A stretch of 64,000 nt of DNA from Chryseobacterium taichungense. Lineage in GTDB: Bacteria; Bacteroidota; Bacteroidia; Flavobacteriales; Weeksellaceae. Each line of letters begins with the position of its first letter. Positions within the stretch are counted from its first letter, which is position 1. The DNA is taken from NCBI RefSeq assembly GCF_900109935.1, contig NZ_FOBV01000004.1:248001-312000 (forward strand), written 5' to 3'. The notes beneath the pieces are model-generated. The model worked only from the letters and a program-made list of their open reading frames with translations, was not told the DNA's origin and did no database searches. The position numbers were made by a program, and so were the translations under genes. This document shows, one piece after another, positions 27,809 to 37,174 of the stretch.

Positions 27809-29605
27809 ATGTGTGGAATAGCAGGAATCATTGCCCATAATGCCCGGAATTATAATGAAGAACTCCTCAACATGACTGATGCTATGGCACATCGCGGGCC
27901 CGACGCTTCACATTGTGAGTTTTATGATAATGCAGCTTTAGGACATCGCAGATTATCGATCATTGATCTCTCTGAAACAGGAAGACAACCTATGTTTTCT
28001 GATAGCGGAAAAGAATGCATTGTTCTGAACGGTGAGATTTACGGCTACCAGGATCTTAAAGTTAAATATTCAGAATATCATTACCGTGGCAGCTCAGATA
28101 CCGAGGTGATACTGGCTATGTATCAGATAAAAAAAGAAAACCTCATTCATGACCTCTCTGGAATGTTTGCTTTTGCAATTTGGGATAATGAAAAACAGCA
28201 ACTTTTCTGTGCCAGAGACCGTTTTGGAGAAAAACCTTTCTATTATGCAGTCGGTAAAAACAATGAATTTATTTTTGCATCGGAAATTAAGGCCATTCTT
28301 GCATCCGGTCTTATTCAACCAAGAGTAAATCAGGAAGCACTTTCCCATTATCTTAAACAGGGATATCTAAGTGCCCACCAAAGTATTTATGAAAATATAT
28401 ATACTCTGCCCCCGGCTCATCAACTGATCTGGAAAAACAGGGAAATAGCTGTGTCGAGATATTATCGTATTCCTTCAAAAGACAGATTATTGAGTCTTTC
28501 TGAAGCTAAAGAAGAATTCAGCTATCTTTTGAAAAAAGCAGTTCAGAAGCAGCTTGTAGCGGATGTAAAAGTTGGTTGCTTTCTTAGCGGTGGTCTTGAT
28601 TCCTCTACTATCGTTGCTATGGCAGCAGAATTTCTGCCTCACCAGACGACCATTAGTTTTGGTTATGATCACGAAGAAAGTGAACTGAAATATGCAAAAG
28701 AAATTGCCCTAAAATATAATACCGATCATATTGAAGTTCATGAAAAGAAGGAAGATTTGGCCACATCACTGCTTAAAATATCTCCTTTTTTTGATGAGCC
28801 TTTTGCGGATATATCGTTTATTCCACATTTTGAGATTTGCAGAAATGCAAGGGAAAAACTCACGGTTGTTCTCTCCGGAGATGTTGGTGATGAACTATTT
28901 GGTGGATATGATTTTTATAGGGTAGAGAACCTCTTGCGAAATCATTTTAGTTATAAAAATATCATTGCCAAGTTTGGTTTAACATTATATCAAAAGTTTA
29001 GACCAATTTCTTTTTTAACACAGAAAAATCTAGAATATGAAAACATTCTTGATTTTCATCAGAATGTTGTAAGAAATGTATTTAATAAAGAAGAAAGAGC
29101 TTTCTTAGGCATTACAGCGAATTATTGTCAGCCTTTTAGCTTCTCACCTGATCCGGATTCTCTGAATGATATCATGCGGCATGATCTGGAAAAATATGTT
29201 CCCGGAAATATGCTGGTAAAATCCGACAGGATGGCTATGGCAAATTCACTGGAAGTGAGAACTCCTTTTCTTGATATTGATTTTGCAGAGTTCTGCATTC
29301 AGCTCCCGGAACAACTAAAGATTAACCGTGAAAATGATAAGATTATTCTGCGGCAAGCAATGGAATCTTGCTGGACGGAATCCATCAGAAAAAGAAAAAA
29401 ACAAGGCTTTGGTATGAGTGTAAAAAACTGGTTTGAAGAAGAAAACCTTATGAATCTTTCTGATGATCTGCTAAAAGACCCTGCCCAGAAAGTATTCAAT
29501 TACATAGATTTTAAAACGACACAACAATTTCTTACTAAAGACCATAGACATTGGAATTTGCTGCAATTAGCCTTATGGGCACACAACAACCAAAAATATT
29601 TATAA
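27809..29605 (+). CDS. asnB: Asparagine-synthase-type glutamine amidotransferase
   Basis: The 598-residue protein has an N-terminal Ntn glutaminase domain with catalytic Cys2 (MCGIAGII), the MAHRGPD and GHRRLSIIDLS motifs and VLNGEIY. The C-terminal synthetase domain has the ATP pyrophosphatase loop SGGLDSS at 260-266, and later SGDVGDELFGGY. In polysaccharide loci such proteins (WbpS-like) convert the carboxyl of a uronic acid to an amide using glutamine and ATP. Together with ugd this suggests a uronamide in the glycan, which is inference; real asparagine synthesis is the alternative. Its stop overlaps the next ATG by one base. Confidence 0.92.
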   Translation: MCGIAGIIAHNARNYNEELLNMTDAMAHRGPDASHCEFYDNAALGHRRLSIIDLSETGRQPMFSDSGKECIVLNGEIYGYQDLKVKYSEYHYRGSSDTEVILAMYQIKKENLIHDLSGMFAFAIWDNEKQQLFCARDRFGEKPFYYAVGKNNEFIFASEIKAILASGLIQPRVNQEALSHYLKQGYLSAHQSIYENIYTLPPAHQLIWKNREIAVSRYYRIPSKDRLLSLSEAKEEFSYLLKKAVQKQLVADVKVGCFLSGGLDSSTIVAMAAEFLPHQTTISFGYDHEESELKYAKEIALKYNTDHIEVHEKKEDLATSLLKISPFFDEPFADISFIPHFEICRNAREKLTVVLSGDVGDELFGGYDFYRVENLLRNHFSYKNIIAKFGLTLYQKFRPISFLTQKNLEYENILDFHQNVVRNVFNKEERAFLGITANYCQPFSFSPDPDSLNDIMRHDLEKYVPGNMLVKSDRMAMANSLEVRTPFLDIDFAEFCIQLPEQLKINRENDKIILRQAMESCWTESIRKRKKQGFGMSVKNWFEEENLMNLSDDLLKDPAQKVFNYIDFKTTQQFLTKDHRHWNLLQLALWAHNNQKYL

Positions 29606-30540
29606 TGCTTTCCATTTCTGTAATTATCCCTGTATACAATGCTGCGCAGTTTCTGGAAAAATCTGTACAGTCGGCTCTGTATTTTGATGAGGTAAAAGAG
29701 ATTTTATTAATTGAAGATCAGTCTACAGATAGTTCACTGGAGCTATGTCGGAAAATAGCTTCAGAAAATGCCAAGATAAAATTATTTCAACATGAAGACA
29801 AAGGAAATCATGGGGCCGGAGCCTCAAGAAATCTCGGAATTGAAAAAGCTAGCTGCGAATTCATTGCATTCCTTGACGCTGATGATTATTACCTTCCTAA
29901 TAGGTTCGAAGCAGAAAAAGAAATTTTTAAAAATTCTAAAGTCGATGGGACTTTCGGTGCCATTGGTGTGGAATATCTCACAGAGAAAGGCATGAGGGAA
30001 TTTAAGGATAAATTTAAAGATATATCACTTACTACCGTAAATTATCCTGCTGAAGGAGAAGAGGTTTTCAGAGGCTTGCTCGGACTTACTCCAAGAATCT
30101 TCGGTACTTTTTTTCATTTAAATGCACTTACTGTAAAAAAAGCAGTGCTTGAAAAAAACAGGCTTAGGTTCAATGAAGATTTGCGTGTACATCAGGATTC
30201 AGATTTTAATATAAAACTTTCTTATTCATGCTATTTAAAATCAGGATTTATCACTAAGGCTGTTGCTATCAGAGGAGTTCATGATAATAACAGGATTACC
30301 AAGATCATTCAGTATTCGCCTCAATATAATGAGAGACAGCTTATTTTGTGGCAATCTCTCTACAACTGGGCTGTTATCAACAATTTACCTTCAAAATACC
30401 GGAAAAGAATTTATTTAAGTTTTAAATCTTTTGACCTTTCTCAACAAAAAGGTTTTAGAAAGTATGTAAATATCATATGGGAAGCCTTTAAGAATTATGA
30501 AATATTAAAAACAAGATACCGATACAATTACTATAAATAA
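29605..30540 (+). CDS. Glycosyltransferase family 2, paralogue B
   Basis: A 311-residue GT-A enzyme: ISVIIPVYNAAQFLEKSVQS, LLIEDQSTDSSLELC, GAGASRNLGIEKA, then FLDADDYYLPNRFEAEKEIF around residue 90 and a C-terminal LKTRYRYNYYK. The longer frame opens at 29551 inside asnB. I chose the ATG at 29605, which overlaps the asnB stop as TAATG and begins directly at the conserved beta-strand. It is a close relative of the GT2 genes at 26120 and 30546. Confidence 0.92.
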   Translation: MLSISVIIPVYNAAQFLEKSVQSALYFDEVKEILLIEDQSTDSSLELCRKIASENAKIKLFQHEDKGNHGAGASRNLGIEKASCEFIAFLDADDYYLPNRFEAEKEIFKNSKVDGTFGAIGVEYLTEKGMREFKDKFKDISLTTVNYPAEGEEVFRGLLGLTPRIFGTFFHLNALTVKKAVLEKNRLRFNEDLRVHQDSDFNIKLSYSCYLKSGFITKAVAIRGVHDNNRITKIIQYSPQYNERQLILWQSLYNWAVINNLPSKYRKRIYLSFKSFDLSQQKGFRKYVNIIWEAFKNYEILKTRYRYNYYK

Positions 30541-30545
30541 TAATC

Positions 30546-31484
30546 ATGAAAATTTCCGTTATCATTCCCGTATATAATGCGGAGAAATATGTAACCCAAG
30601 CTGTAGAATCCGCCCTTCAGTTTCCTGAAGTTTCCGAAGTTATTTTGATTGAAGATAGATCTCCGGATAATGCCCTTGAAGTCTGCCGAAAACTGGCAGT
30701 GATTTACGACAGAGTAAAACTTTATCAGCATCCTGATAGAGGAAACCATGGTGCAGGTCCCTCAAGAAATCTTGGAATCGAAAAAGCGACGGGTGATTTT
30801 ATTGCTTTTCTGGATGCCGATGATTACTATTTGCCCAACAGATTTAATGCAGAGAGAGAGGTCTTTAAAGATCCTGCCATAGAAGGATTATACGGAGCTT
30901 TAGGCGTTAATTATTATTCTGAAAAAGCCAAAAATGACTACTATAGAGTATTTGGTGACCGATTGACTACCGTGTATCAAAAGTATCATCCTGAAGATGT
31001 TTTTCCCGGGCAACTAGGCATGAGAGGAAGTTTTGGACTCATCCATCTGGATACCTTAACAATCCGGAAAAATGCATTACATAAGCTGGATTCTTTTTTT
31101 AAGAAAACTTTACGACTTCACCAGGATACAGAATTTCTTTTCCGTTTGTCATTTTGTACCAATCTTTATCCCGGAATTTTAGATCAGGCTATTGCGATGA
31201 GAGGCGTTCATGAAAACAACCGGATCACAAAAGTTGATACAAAAAAAATAAATCCTGCCACTACAAGGGTTTTGCTATGGAGAGAAGTCAACGAATGGGC
31301 AAAAAGTCAAGATGCCATCCCGGGAGATATAAAACTGCATATAACGAGAATGACCCGAAGTTTTGAAATTGCTGTTGCACCATTTTTTAAAAAGTGGTTC
31401 ATGATTTTAAAATACCTGATCACTGATTATCCCAGCATCCGTTCCGGGTTATACAACATTAATTTCAGACGGGATTTATTTTAA
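30546..31484 (+). CDS. Glycosyltransferase family 2, paralogue C
   Basis: A 312-residue GT-A enzyme starting KISVIIPVYNAEKYVTQAVE, with LIEDRSPDNALEVC, GAGPSRNLGIEKATG and FLDADDYYLPNRFNAEREVF. It is the third member of the duplicated GT2 set, differing mostly in the acceptor half (after residue 120). It begins 5 bases after paralogue B and ends 5 bases before the convergent acyltransferase gene, with no terminator between the two stops. Confidence 0.92.
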   Translation: MKISVIIPVYNAEKYVTQAVESALQFPEVSEVILIEDRSPDNALEVCRKLAVIYDRVKLYQHPDRGNHGAGPSRNLGIEKATGDFIAFLDADDYYLPNRFNAEREVFKDPAIEGLYGALGVNYYSEKAKNDYYRVFGDRLTTVYQKYHPEDVFPGQLGMRGSFGLIHLDTLTIRKNALHKLDSFFKKTLRLHQDTEFLFRLSFCTNLYPGILDQAIAMRGVHENNRITKVDTKKINPATTRVLLWREVNEWAKSQDAIPGDIKLHITRMTRSFEIAVAPFFKKWFMILKYLITDYPSIRSGLYNINFRRDLF

Positions 31485-31489
31485 GATAT

Positions 31490-32518
31490 TCATCTAATCC
31501 TTAATCTTTTCAAATAATCCCTCGCCGGTTTTTCAATAAAACGGTAAAAAATCGCTGAAACGATAATCAAAACCAAAAGGTAGATCCAAAATACCGTATT
31601 GCTTTCATAAACCTGGAAATAATCCCACAAAACAGATCTTAAAATATACAACACAGGAATATGAACAATATAAACTGCATAGCTGATTTCTCCAAGAAAC
31701 TCCAAAGGCTTTAAGGAGAATAATTTTGTCAGCATCCCATTGTTGCAGGAGATTAAATAGATCAGGGGAATAAACAGAACTGCCATTAAGCCATTATGGA
31801 AATTCAGCGGAATAAAAATGAGTGATAATAAAATTCCGATAAAAACTAGAGTAATGGCAATATCATAATTTTTTTTCTTACGGTTTTTCACAAAAAACAA
31901 TCCTGCCAGATTGCCAATTAAAAACTCATTGACATGCCAAAGAGGAAAATAGTGACTGAATTCATGACTTACCGTATGCGCGCCTTTATAAGCGTGAGAA
32001 TTAACATACAGATTTGTAAAAAATTGGGTTCCTGTCCAAATCAGTATCGCAATAATCCATATGCTTTTATTCCCTTTTGAATACAAATAATTGTACAGCC
32101 AAGGAAAAATAAGGTAAAATAAAAATTCTACCGAAATAGACCAGCCCGGAAAATTGAGTACCAGCGCTTTCCCCGGAATCCAGCTTTGGATACCCAGAAG
32201 ATATAAAAGACATTTATAAATACTAAAATCCGAATATCTGGTCACAAGATACAGCAGTAATCCTGCCACGTACAAAGGATAAATTCTCGCAAATCTGTTC
32301 CTGTAAAAATCCTTGTAGCTGATCTTCACCTTTTGATGATAAGCCACAATCATAATAAAGCCAGAAAGAATAAAGAAATAGCTTACCCCGACATTTGCTC
32401 TGAGAAATATATCAGAAACATATCTGATCTTATATAAAAATAAATCTTTATTAAAATGAGAAATAACGATCGCCATGGCAGCGACAAACCGGGTAAATGT
32501 AATCTGACCTATTTTCAC
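31490..32518 (-). CDS. Acyltransferase family 3 membrane protein
   Basis: A 342-residue integral-membrane O-acyltransferase. The N-terminus FTRFVAAMAIVISHFNKDLF carries the family arginine and histidine; [19 protein letters not shown] and NRFARIYPLYVAGLL follow, and FPGWSISVEFLFYLIFPWL lies near residue 125. About ten hydrophobic spans are visible. It lies on the minus strand 25 bases after a methyltransferase gene, forming a two-gene unit of opposite direction within the locus. It probably decorates the exported glycan; the acyl group and acceptor are unknown. Confidence 0.9.
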   Translation of the reverse strand: MKIGQITFTRFVAAMAIVISHFNKDLFLYKIRYVSDIFLRANVGVSYFFILSGFIMIVAYHQKVKISYKDFYRNRFARIYPLYVAGLLLYLVTRYSDFSIYKCLLYLLGIQSWIPGKALVLNFPGWSISVEFLFYLIFPWLYNYLYSKGNKSIWIIAILIWTGTQFFTNLYVNSHAYKGAHTVSHEFSHYFPLWHVNEFLIGNLAGLFFVKNRKKKNYDIAITLVFIGILLSLIFIPLNFHNGLMAVLFIPLIYLISCNNGMLTKLFSLKPLEFLGEISYAVYIVHIPVLYILRSVLWDYFQVYESNTVFWIYLLVLIIVSAIFYRFIEKPARDYLKRLRIR

Positions 32519-32543
32519 GGGTCAAAAATACATCTAAAAGTTA

Positions 32544-33314
32544 TTATTTTACAAAAACCCCGATGTATTTTCCTTCATATTCCACCACTGTGGTTTCGAT
32601 ATTGTTTTTTTCACAAAAGTCCTGGTAAGCAGAATTATCTCCAATGTCATCACTGATGAATACTGCGCCTGGCTTCAATCTGTCGTAGACCTCATTATAA
32701 GCCCACATTCTGCCATTATAACTTTTATCTGAATCATAATGGAACACATCGAAAGAGGAGCTTTCAGCAAAAATTTTAGGCAAGGACTCTTTATCGGCAA
32801 ACCGGAATAATTTCCAGTATTTTTTAAGATTATCAGGAACAATACACCCTACAAATTGATCTCCATCCTGTGCAAGATAGGGCATATCTGAGCTATATAG
32901 TGTACCCTTTCTCTTTTCTAAAGAGAGTAAAGCGGCCAGAGAAGACCATCCGTAAGCAACTCCTGTTTCCAGGACATGTTCTGCTTTGGTGAATTCACAT
33001 GCATAATAAATAAGTTCAAGTGCACCCGGACCGCCCATTTTTATGGGACATTCTTTTTCTTTTTGGACTGCTGTCTGTAAGATTTCAGCAAACTGACTTC
33101 TGAAATCATCAATATCCATAGAAAAAAGCCTGGAAACAGCTTCTTTCTGGGAAACCGCTACGGATGCAGCCCAGGAATTTGTCTTTTCCTTTCCTTTGAA
33201 TGCGCTTTTTCGGTTTACAGTATTTTTAATGATTTTTCTTCCCAACTCGGGATAGAGACCTGGCCTCTTGAGATAAGCCACAAATGTTTTGAGAACTCTC
33301 GATATTTCAGTCAT
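32544..33314 (-). CDS. Class I SAM-dependent methyltransferase
   Basis: A 256-residue Rossmann-fold methyltransferase. The SAM motif I appears as VLETGVAYGWSSLAALLSLE (about 116-135), with an acidic residue after the next strand (GTLYSSDMPY), FDVFHYDSDKSYNGRMWAYN, and a C-terminal PGAVFISDDIGDN typical of the Methyltransf_24 O-methyltransferase group. Within this locus it may methylate a sugar hydroxyl. Because the exporter ATPase has a terminus-recognition-like domain, methyl capping of the chain end is possible, but that is inference. Confidence 0.85.
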   Translation of the reverse strand: MTEISRVLKTFVAYLKRPGLYPELGRKIIKNTVNRKSAFKGKEKTNSWAASVAVSQKEAVSRLFSMDIDDFRSQFAEILQTAVQKEKECPIKMGGPGALELIYYACEFTKAEHVLETGVAYGWSSLAALLSLEKRKGTLYSSDMPYLAQDGDQFVGCIVPDNLKKYWKLFRFADKESLPKIFAESSSFDVFHYDSDKSYNGRMWAYNEVYDRLKPGAVFISDDIGDNSAYQDFCEKNNIETTVVEYEGKYIGVFVK

Positions 33315-33331
33315 TGTGTTAAATTTAAAAA

Positions 33332-33339
33332 CAAAAATA
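33332..33339 (-). promoter_or_regulatory. Candidate -7 element for the methyltransferase-acyltransferase pair
   Basis: TATTTTTG on the minus strand fits TAnnTTTG and ends 17 bases before the methyltransferase start, in a 91-base divergent gap. Confidence 0.5.
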
Positions 33340-33367
33340 TATATTTTTTTTAATTACACAAAACTAT

Positions 33368-33375
33368 TATATTTG
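33368..33375 (+). promoter_or_regulatory. Candidate -7 element for the hexapeptide acetyltransferase gene
   Basis: TATATTTG fits TAnnTTTG and ends 30 bases before the plus-strand start at 33406. It faces away from the minus-strand -7 box in the same gap. Confidence 0.5.
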
Positions 33376-33405
33376 TGAAGCAAATATGACGAAAAATTTA
33401 CACCG

Positions 33406-33951
33406 ATGGCTTTCAACATTTTCGAGAAAATCCAGAGAAGAAATCAAGTTTCCCTGCTCAAAAAACATAAAAAAGTTTCCTTTGCAGATATCAGATTGGG
33501 GAATTATAATCACTTTATCCTTGATCCAGATATTAAAATCCTGAAAATAGATGATTCTGCGTCATTAAGAAATTTCATTCATATTTTTGTTGGTAAAAAA
33601 GCATCGCTTGAGATTGGAAAAAATTTTTTCATGAATAATTTCTGCTCTATCAATTGTCTTGAAAGCATAAGCATAGGTGATAACACATTATTTGGGGAAA
33701 ATGTAAAGCTGTATGACCATAACCACAGTTACGAAACCACGCCGGATTTTAAAATTCATTCTAATCAATTTAATACAGAACCGATAACGATTGGTAATAA
33801 CTGTTGGTTGGGAAGTAATGTCACTGTTCTTAAAGGAGTTACAATTGGAGATAATTCCATTATTGGCGCCGGATGTGTGATTTATAAAGATGTTCCACCA
33901 AACACCATCCTTATGAATCGCCAGGAATTGATTAGCAAAAGCATTATCTGA
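33406..33951 (+). CDS. Hexapeptide-repeat (left-handed beta-helix) acetyltransferase
   Basis: A 181-residue protein of the NodL/WcaF-like O-acetyltransferase type. The first third has weak repeats. From about 78 the helix is clear: ISIGDNTLFGENVKLYDHNH (catalytic-type histidine) and ITIGNNCWLGSNVTVLKGVT, then IGDNSIIGAGCVIYKDVPPN. It probably acetylates a sugar hydroxyl in the cytoplasm. It opens the second plus-strand run of glycan genes after the minus-strand pair. Confidence 0.88.
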   Translation: MAFNIFEKIQRRNQVSLLKKHKKVSFADIRLGNYNHFILDPDIKILKIDDSASLRNFIHIFVGKKASLEIGKNFFMNNFCSINCLESISIGDNTLFGENVKLYDHNHSYETTPDFKIHSNQFNTEPITIGNNCWLGSNVTVLKGVTIGDNSIIGAGCVIYKDVPPNTILMNRQELISKSII

Positions 33952-33984
33952 ATTCATTACATTTCAAAAGCATAAACACAAATA

Positions 33985-34824
33985 ATGAAATTTTCGATAC
34001 TTATTGCCAATTACAACAACGGTAAATACTTTAAAGACTGTTTTCAATCTCTTCTGTCTCAAAATTATCAGAACTGGGAAGCCATTATTCTTGATGATGC
34101 ATCCACTGATAATTCTGTAGAGGTTATTAAAAAAATGGTGGAAAATGATGAGCGGTTCAGAATTTATCATAATGAAACCAACAGCGGAGTCGGTGTCACC
34201 AAAAGCAGGCTGATAGAATTGGCAGAAGGAGAAATCTGTGGTTTTGTAGATCCTGATGACGCTATCCTGCCGACAGCAATATCTTCGAGTATAAAAATTT
34301 ACCAAAAGAAAATGGATGTAGTACTTACCTATTCTCTTTTTACAAAATGTGATGGGAATCTCAATCCTCAGGAAGTTTTCAATGGCGGAAAACAGGTCAT
34401 CAATCAATCTCCTTGTTTTTTTAATAGTCCTATTGAAATCGCTCATTTTGTTACGTTTAAAAAAAAGATTTACAATCAGACGGAAAAAATGGACACCTCT
34501 ATGAAAATCGCAGAAGATCAGGACCTCTATCTTAAAATGTATGAAAAAGGGAAAGTATATTTTATTAATGAGTCTAATTATCTCTACCGAATGCACTCCG
34601 GTGGAATTTCGCAGAATGAAAATAAACAGAAATCAAGAGAATATTTTGCTCAAGTGATTTTCAATGCAATGAAACGAAGAAATTTAAAAAACATCAATGG
34701 AAGGCCTGTTCCGGGTGAATTTGAAAATGCTGATGAAATCTATAGCCTCCTTGAATACCAAAATACACTGATTTCAAAAATAAAGAGAAAGGTAATTATC
34801 CTTATCCAGCAAATTTTTAATTAA
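33985..34824 (+). CDS. Glycosyltransferase family 2
   Basis: A 279-residue GT-A enzyme beginning KFSILIANYNNGKYFKDCFQ, with AIILDDASTDNSVEVI and the metal site GFVDPDDAI near residue 90 (DPDD rather than DADD). MKIAEDQDLYLKMYEKG near 170 is the catalytic-base region. It resembles sugar transferases acting on the growing glycan. The stop overlaps the next gene's ATG by one base (TAATG). Confidence 0.9.
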   Translation: MKFSILIANYNNGKYFKDCFQSLLSQNYQNWEAIILDDASTDNSVEVIKKMVENDERFRIYHNETNSGVGVTKSRLIELAEGEICGFVDPDDAILPTAISSSIKIYQKKMDVVLTYSLFTKCDGNLNPQEVFNGGKQVINQSPCFFNSPIEIAHFVTFKKKIYNQTEKMDTSMKIAEDQDLYLKMYEKGKVYFINESNYLYRMHSGGISQNENKQKSREYFAQVIFNAMKRRNLKNINGRPVPGEFENADEIYSLLEYQNTLISKIKRKVIILIQQIFN

Positions 34825-35987
34825 TGATTAAAAAAGATAAAATAAAAGTTCTGTTCAGGCATCGCTCTATGGAAATGGGCGGTGTGGAAAAGGTGGTTTT
34901 GAGCATGCTTAATAACCTCAACAGGGAAAAATTTGAGCTTACGATATGTCTCAACATCAATCAGGGTGAGCTGCGGAACGAATTTCCTTCTCACGTCAGA
35001 AAAGTATATATTGCAAAAGGAAAGGAAGATTTTTCAAAAAATCCACTGATCCGGAAATTACAGTTGGCCATAAGAAAATTGAAGCTTAATAAAGCTCAAA
35101 AAGATCCGTCTGTTGCAGATCGCATTCTTCAGGACCAATTTGATGTGGAAATAGCAACAACGTACGCAGTTTACGAAACAGTTCTTAATTCCAGCAATAA
35201 AAACTCAAAAAAAGTTGCGTGGCTGCATTCTGATCTTACCCTTCCCTCTTTCGATCCTTACCGTGAAAATATTTTCAACAGTATGAAGCAGTTTGACTAT
35301 ATCATTTATGGTTCTCAGCAATGCAAAGATATTCTGGAAGAAAAATATCCTGATGTACATTTCCCGCCGGGAAAAGTGATACTCAATGCCATTCCTATGG
35401 AAGAGATTAAGGAAAAGGCGCTGGCTTTTATCCCCGAATTTGAAAACGTACCTATATTCGTTTCGGTGGGCCGACTGGATATAAGAAAAGGATACAGAAC
35501 TCTTCTGGAAACACATCAAAAACTTCTGGCAGACGGATATACCCATCATATTTACGTGATTGGAAACGGCGAAGATTACGAGATGCTCTCGAAAAGAATT
35601 GATGAACTGGGAGTTAAAAATTCCTTCAAACTTTTAGGCACACAAATTAACCCCTATCCGTATGTGAAAAACGCTGATTTCTACATTATGCCTTCTGAAA
35701 GTGAAGGCTGGCCTTTAATCATTGCGGAAACCTTGATTCTTCAGAAACCAATCATAGCAACAGCAGTGGGCGGCGTTCCTGAAATGATCGATCACAAGAT
35801 CACTGGATATCTCACCGAATATTCCCAGGAAGGTCTTTATTTTGGAATTAAAGAGTTCCTAACCAATAAAAATCTAGTTGAAAATATTCAAAAGAATCTG
35901 GTAAATATTGAGGGTAAATTCGACAATAAAAAGATTTTTGGAGCTGTCGAAGAAATCATCCAAGAACTGACCGGAAGACATGAATGA
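34824..35987 (+). CDS. Glycosyltransferase family 4, first of a tandem pair
   Basis: A 387-residue GT-B enzyme. The N-terminal domain begins KVLFRHRSMEMGGVEKVVLS with the acceptor-side GGVE motif. The C-terminal donor domain has FVSVGRLDIRKGYRTLLETH (about 212-231), IGNGEDYEML, and the EX7E-type motif PSESEGWPLIIAETLILQKP near 290-310, consistent with a retaining mechanism. It shares layout with the following gene (NPYPYVK.ADFYIM). Its sugar donor is unknown. Confidence 0.93.
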   Translation: MIKKDKIKVLFRHRSMEMGGVEKVVLSMLNNLNREKFELTICLNINQGELRNEFPSHVRKVYIAKGKEDFSKNPLIRKLQLAIRKLKLNKAQKDPSVADRILQDQFDVEIATTYAVYETVLNSSNKNSKKVAWLHSDLTLPSFDPYRENIFNSMKQFDYIIYGSQQCKDILEEKYPDVHFPPGKVILNAIPMEEIKEKALAFIPEFENVPIFVSVGRLDIRKGYRTLLETHQKLLADGYTHHIYVIGNGEDYEMLSKRIDELGVKNSFKLLGTQINPYPYVKNADFYIMPSESEGWPLIIAETLILQKPIIATAVGGVPEMIDHKITGYLTEYSQEGLYFGIKEFLTNKNLVENIQKNLVNIEGKFDNKKIFGAVEEIIQELTGRHE

Positions 35988-36009
35988 TAAATAAAGGAAC
36001 TAAAATACA

Positions 36010-37164
36010 ATGATGAAAAAGAAAAAAATCCTTATCCGAATTGGTTCATTGCGCCACGGTGGTGCCGAAAAAGCATTGATCAATTTTTTGAAAAATATTC
36101 CTTCAGACAAATATGAGATTGATCTTTTACTCAATCTTTATTCCGGGCAATATATTAAGGAAGTTCCGGCATGGATCAATCTGCGCTATCTCATCAAAGG
36201 TGATATGATCACGACAAACAGGATACAGGATATTCCTTTAAAAGCTTTCAGAGTACTTTATCAGAAAATGTTGCTCCTATTTCCGTCCATTCTTTATAAA
36301 ATCATTTTGAAAGGCAAACAATATGATATCGAAATAGGAGCTATTCATGGGATATATAAAGAGATTCTTTCAAGCCCGCAGAAAAATTCAAGAAAGATTC
36401 TCTGGATACAAAACGATATTTTTAGTTTAAAAGAATATACTTCTGATATCATCCGGAAATTCTTTAAATTTGATAAGATACTGGTAATTTCCAATAAGCT
36501 GGAAGAAGAAATGCTTAAGCTTGCCAGCAATGAAAAAGAAAGAAATTCAGTTGTTAAAATCTATAATCCGATTGATAAAAAAGACACATTGGAGAAAGCG
36601 AATGCTGCCATCGACGATATGCCCTTTAAGGATTCCGAATTTCCGCTCTTTGTTTCAGTAGGTACGGTGTACCCGCAAAAAGGATATGACAGGCTTCTGC
36701 ACATTCATAAAAAACTATGGAACGAAGGATTTCACCACAACCTCATTATCATTGGCGATGGTTATGATTTTGAAAACATTTACCAACTGCTTGATAAACT
36801 AAATATTGGTGAAAGTGTAAAAATGCTGGGTTACCGTAGTAATCCCTATCCCTATGTACAACAATCGGATTTTTACATTATGTCTTCACGACACGAAGGT
36901 TTTCCTACGATTATTGCAGAAGCACTGATTTTAGAAAAGCCTGTTTGTGCAACCGATATTTCAGGCATCAAAGATCTTTTACAGGATGGAAAGATGGGAA
37001 TAATAACCCAAAATTCAAAAGAAGGAATTTATGACGGAATGAGACAATTCATTACAGAAAAACATTTGTCAGAAAAATATAAAGCCGCAATCCGAAATAC
37101 TGAGCTCCCTTTCATTCTTGAGAAATCCGTACAGCATCTTCAGGAAATCATTGATCATATTTAA
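36010..37164 (+). CDS. Glycosyltransferase family 4, second of a tandem pair
   Basis: A 384-residue GT-B enzyme with KILIRIGSLRHGGAEKALIN at the start, FVSVGTVYPQKGYDRLLHIH in the donor domain, IGDGYDFENIY and the EX7E-like motif SSRHEGFPTIIAEALILEKP. It is a paralogue of the gene before it, 22 bases away. The first two codons are both ATG, so the start may be three bases later. Confidence 0.93.
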   Translation: MMKKKKILIRIGSLRHGGAEKALINFLKNIPSDKYEIDLLLNLYSGQYIKEVPAWINLRYLIKGDMITTNRIQDIPLKAFRVLYQKMLLLFPSILYKIILKGKQYDIEIGAIHGIYKEILSSPQKNSRKILWIQNDIFSLKEYTSDIIRKFFKFDKILVISNKLEEEMLKLASNEKERNSVVKIYNPIDKKDTLEKANAAIDDMPFKDSEFPLFVSVGTVYPQKGYDRLLHIHKKLWNEGFHHNLIIIGDGYDFENIYQLLDKLNIGESVKMLGYRSNPYPYVQQSDFYIMSSRHEGFPTIIAEALILEKPVCATDISGIKDLLQDGKMGIITQNSKEGIYDGMRQFITEKHLSEKYKAAIRNTELPFILEKSVQHLQEIIDHI

Positions 37165-37174
37165 ATAATCTGTT

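Noticed and set aside
29551..29604. Longer start of GT2 paralogue B inside asnB
   Set aside because: The added 18 residues have no GT2 homology; the ATG overlapping the asnB stop (TAATG) begins at the conserved strand.
33964..34596. 210-codon minus-strand ORF across the GT2 gene at 33985
   Set aside because: The plus-strand frame has full GT2 motifs; the antisense frame has none.
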